A DNA stretch of 6,008 bases from Verrucomicrobiota bacterium (lineage in GTDB: Bacteria; Verrucomicrobiota; Verrucomicrobiia; Chthoniobacterales; Xiphinematobacteraceae), in NCBI GenBank assembly GCA_003176035.1, contig PSRL01000015.1, positions 1 to 6,008 on the forward strand. Reading direction: 5' to 3'. This document shows, in pieces, positions 4,746 through 6,008 of this stretch. Each line of letters opens with the position of its first letter. Position 1 is the first letter of the stretch. The notes below the pieces were generated by a model, which was not told where the DNA came from, did not search any database, and saw only the letters and a program-made list of their open reading frames with translations. Made by a program: the position numbers and the translations under genes.

Positions 4746-6008
4746 ACGCCGAATTTACGGCCCGACAGACGAATTGGCCGCTCTATCTCGCCGTTGTCGC
4801 GATCACGGCGGCCATCTATTTCGGCTGCATCGTTTCCCCACCATCGCTGCAGGACGATGTCGATGCGGTGCAAGCACAAATCGCAAAGACAATGCTCGTG
4901 AGCGGAGACTGGGTGACGGCGCGGCTCGACGGCGTGCTGTACCTCGAGAAGGCTCCGCTCATTTATTGGCTGATCGCTATCTCGTATAGAATTGTCGGAA
5001 TCTACGATTGGGCAGCGCGCATCCCGGTGGCGTTGTCGGCAGTGCTCTTGGCGCTTTTGACCGCGGCCTTCGGCACCTGGGCATTCGGAAAGCGAGCAGG
5101 ACTATATGCCGGGATGTGCATTGGCACCTGCGTGGGTCTATTCCTCTTCACGCGAATCCAAATCCCTGACGTAATGCTCACAGGCACGATTGCGTTGTCG
5201 ATGTGGGCGTTTTTGCGGACACTTGATCCAGAGGAGCTGCGACCGAGATTGTGGTCTGTAATCCTCGCCGCGAGTCTGGGAGTTGGCCTGCTGCTGAAGA
5301 GCTTGATTGGCGTGGTGTTTCCGGTCGCGGGTGCGCTTATCTATCTGGCACTGACGCGGCAATTGTTCGTTCGGCGCACTTGGCAGCTGCTGCATCCGTT
5401 CACAGGAGCGCTGATCGCATTGATCATCGCGGCCCCATGGCATGTGCTGGCGACACTGCGCAATCCGCCCTATTTTGTATGGACGTTGCACAGCGGGCCG
5501 GGAGAATATCACGGTTTTTTGTGGTTCTACTTCATTAATGAACAGCTGCTGCGATTTCTAAACATGCGCTACCCGAGGGACTACAACACAGTCCCCCGCC
5601 TATGGTTCTGGTTGTTCCATTTCCTGTGGCTATTCCCGTGGAGTGTGTACATCCCCTCGGTTTTCAAGCTGTCGTTCAAACCGACGGATCGAGCGGGACA
5701 AACGAGGCTGCTTGCGCTCTGCTGGACTGGCTTCATGCTGGTGTTCTTCACATTTTCGACAACGCAGGAGTATTACTCCATGCCGTGCTATCCAGCCCTG
5801 GCACTGCTAATCGGCTCTGCGATGGCAACGGATTCCTCATGGGTAAGGGGTGGGACTCGCGTGCTTGGCGCAATCGTCGCGCTGGCAACTCTCGCGTGTT
5901 TTGCGATCGCTTTCCAGGTCCGCAACCTCCCGACGCCGGGAGACATTTCGAACGCGCTTTCTTCGCATCCCTCGGCCTACACGCTTTCTCTCGGTCACAT
6001 GCTAGACC
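4727..6008 (+). CDS. ArnT/PMT_2-type membrane glycosyltransferase (3' partial)
   Basis: This is a polytopic inner-membrane GT-C enzyme that would move a sugar from a polyprenyl-phosphate donor to an acceptor on the periplasmic side. The frame runs open to the right edge, with 427 residues visible. The first helix covers about 17-36. The periplasmic loop that follows carries QDDVDAVQAQIAKTM (42-56), GDWVTARLDGVLYLEKAPL (60-78, compare the EKPPL region of ArnT) and then WAARIPVALSA. RIQIPDVML (143-151) matches the family's RxxxPD element. Many further hydrophobic helices follow, with AAPWHVL and EYHGFLWFYFINEQLLRF. The ATG at 4727 lies inside the upstream gene's last codons, with GGA at 4717-4719 as a weak ribosome site; a GTG at 4715 is an alternative. 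The 19-base overlap suggests translational coupling. Family membership is firm; the sugar and acceptor are unknown. Confidence 0.9.
   Translation, partial: MASGDLNAEFTARQTNWPLYLAVVAITAAIYFGCIVSPPSLQDDVDAVQAQIAKTMLVSGDWVTARLDGVLYLEKAPLIYWLIAISYRIVGIYDWAARIPVALSAVLLALLTAAFGTWAFGKRAGLYAGMCIGTCVGLFLFTRIQIPDVMLTGTIALSMWAFLRTLDPEELRPRLWSVILAASLGVGLLLKSLIGVVFPVAGALIYLALTRQLFVRRTWQLLHPFTGALIALIIAAPWHVLATLRNPPYFVWTLHSGPGEYHGFLWFYFINEQLLRFLNMRYPRDYNTVPRLWFWLFHFLWLFPWSVYIPSVFKLSFKPTDRAGQTRLLALCWTGFMLVFFTFSTTQEYYSMPCYPALALLIGSAMATDSSWVRGGTRVLGAIVALATLACFAIAFQVRNLPTPGDISNALSSHPSAYTLSLGHMLD

Noticed and set aside
5138..5512. 124-residue minus-strand open frame opposite the glycosyltransferase
   Set aside because: It is a Gln/Arg-rich translation typical of antisense to a Leu-rich membrane protein, with no domain recognised.

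Overview
The window is a moderately GC-rich bacterial segment with every recognisable gene on the + strand. Several traits together suggest an environmental Acidobacteriota (Terriglobia-type) genome: a secretin carrying a C-terminal cohesin-like domain, two GspG-like pseudopilins that end in Trp, and an ArnT-like glycosyltransferase with a DDVDAVQ loop. The taxon is inferred from family resemblance and was not tested by a search.

Layout. (1) Positions 2-1651 hold the 3' part of a secretin gene, open at the left edge of the window. It encodes the end of the periplasmic N-domains, the outer-membrane secretin core, a Pro/Ala/Ser/Thr linker and a cohesin-like domain. (2) Positions 1664-2161 and 2164-2610 hold two type II secretion pseudopilins, packed 12 and 2 bases behind the preceding stop codons, so the first three genes look like one operon. 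(3) Positions 2611-2873 form a 263-base gap without a convincing gene. It contains an 11-bp near-perfect tandem repeat, a possible eroded minus-strand reading frame, and an imperfect hairpin just before the next ribosome binding site. (4) Positions 2874-4745 hold a complete asparagine synthase (glutamine-hydrolysing) type amidotransferase with a TTG start. (5) Positions 4727 to the right edge hold a membrane GT-C glycosyltransferase of the ArnT/PMT_2 type. It overlaps the amidotransferase by 19 bases and is cut by the window end.

How the genes may work together. The first block builds envelope secretion machinery: an outer-membrane channel plus pseudopilus subunits. The second block pairs a glutamine-dependent amidotransferase with a lipid-linked-sugar transferase. 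That pairing fits envelope glycan or polysaccharide modification, although plain asparagine synthesis cannot be excluded. No CRISPR array, transposase, tRNA or rRNA gene was seen. The most unusual items are the secretin-cohesin fusion, the translationally coupled amidotransferase-glycosyltransferase pair, and the structured gap between the two blocks.
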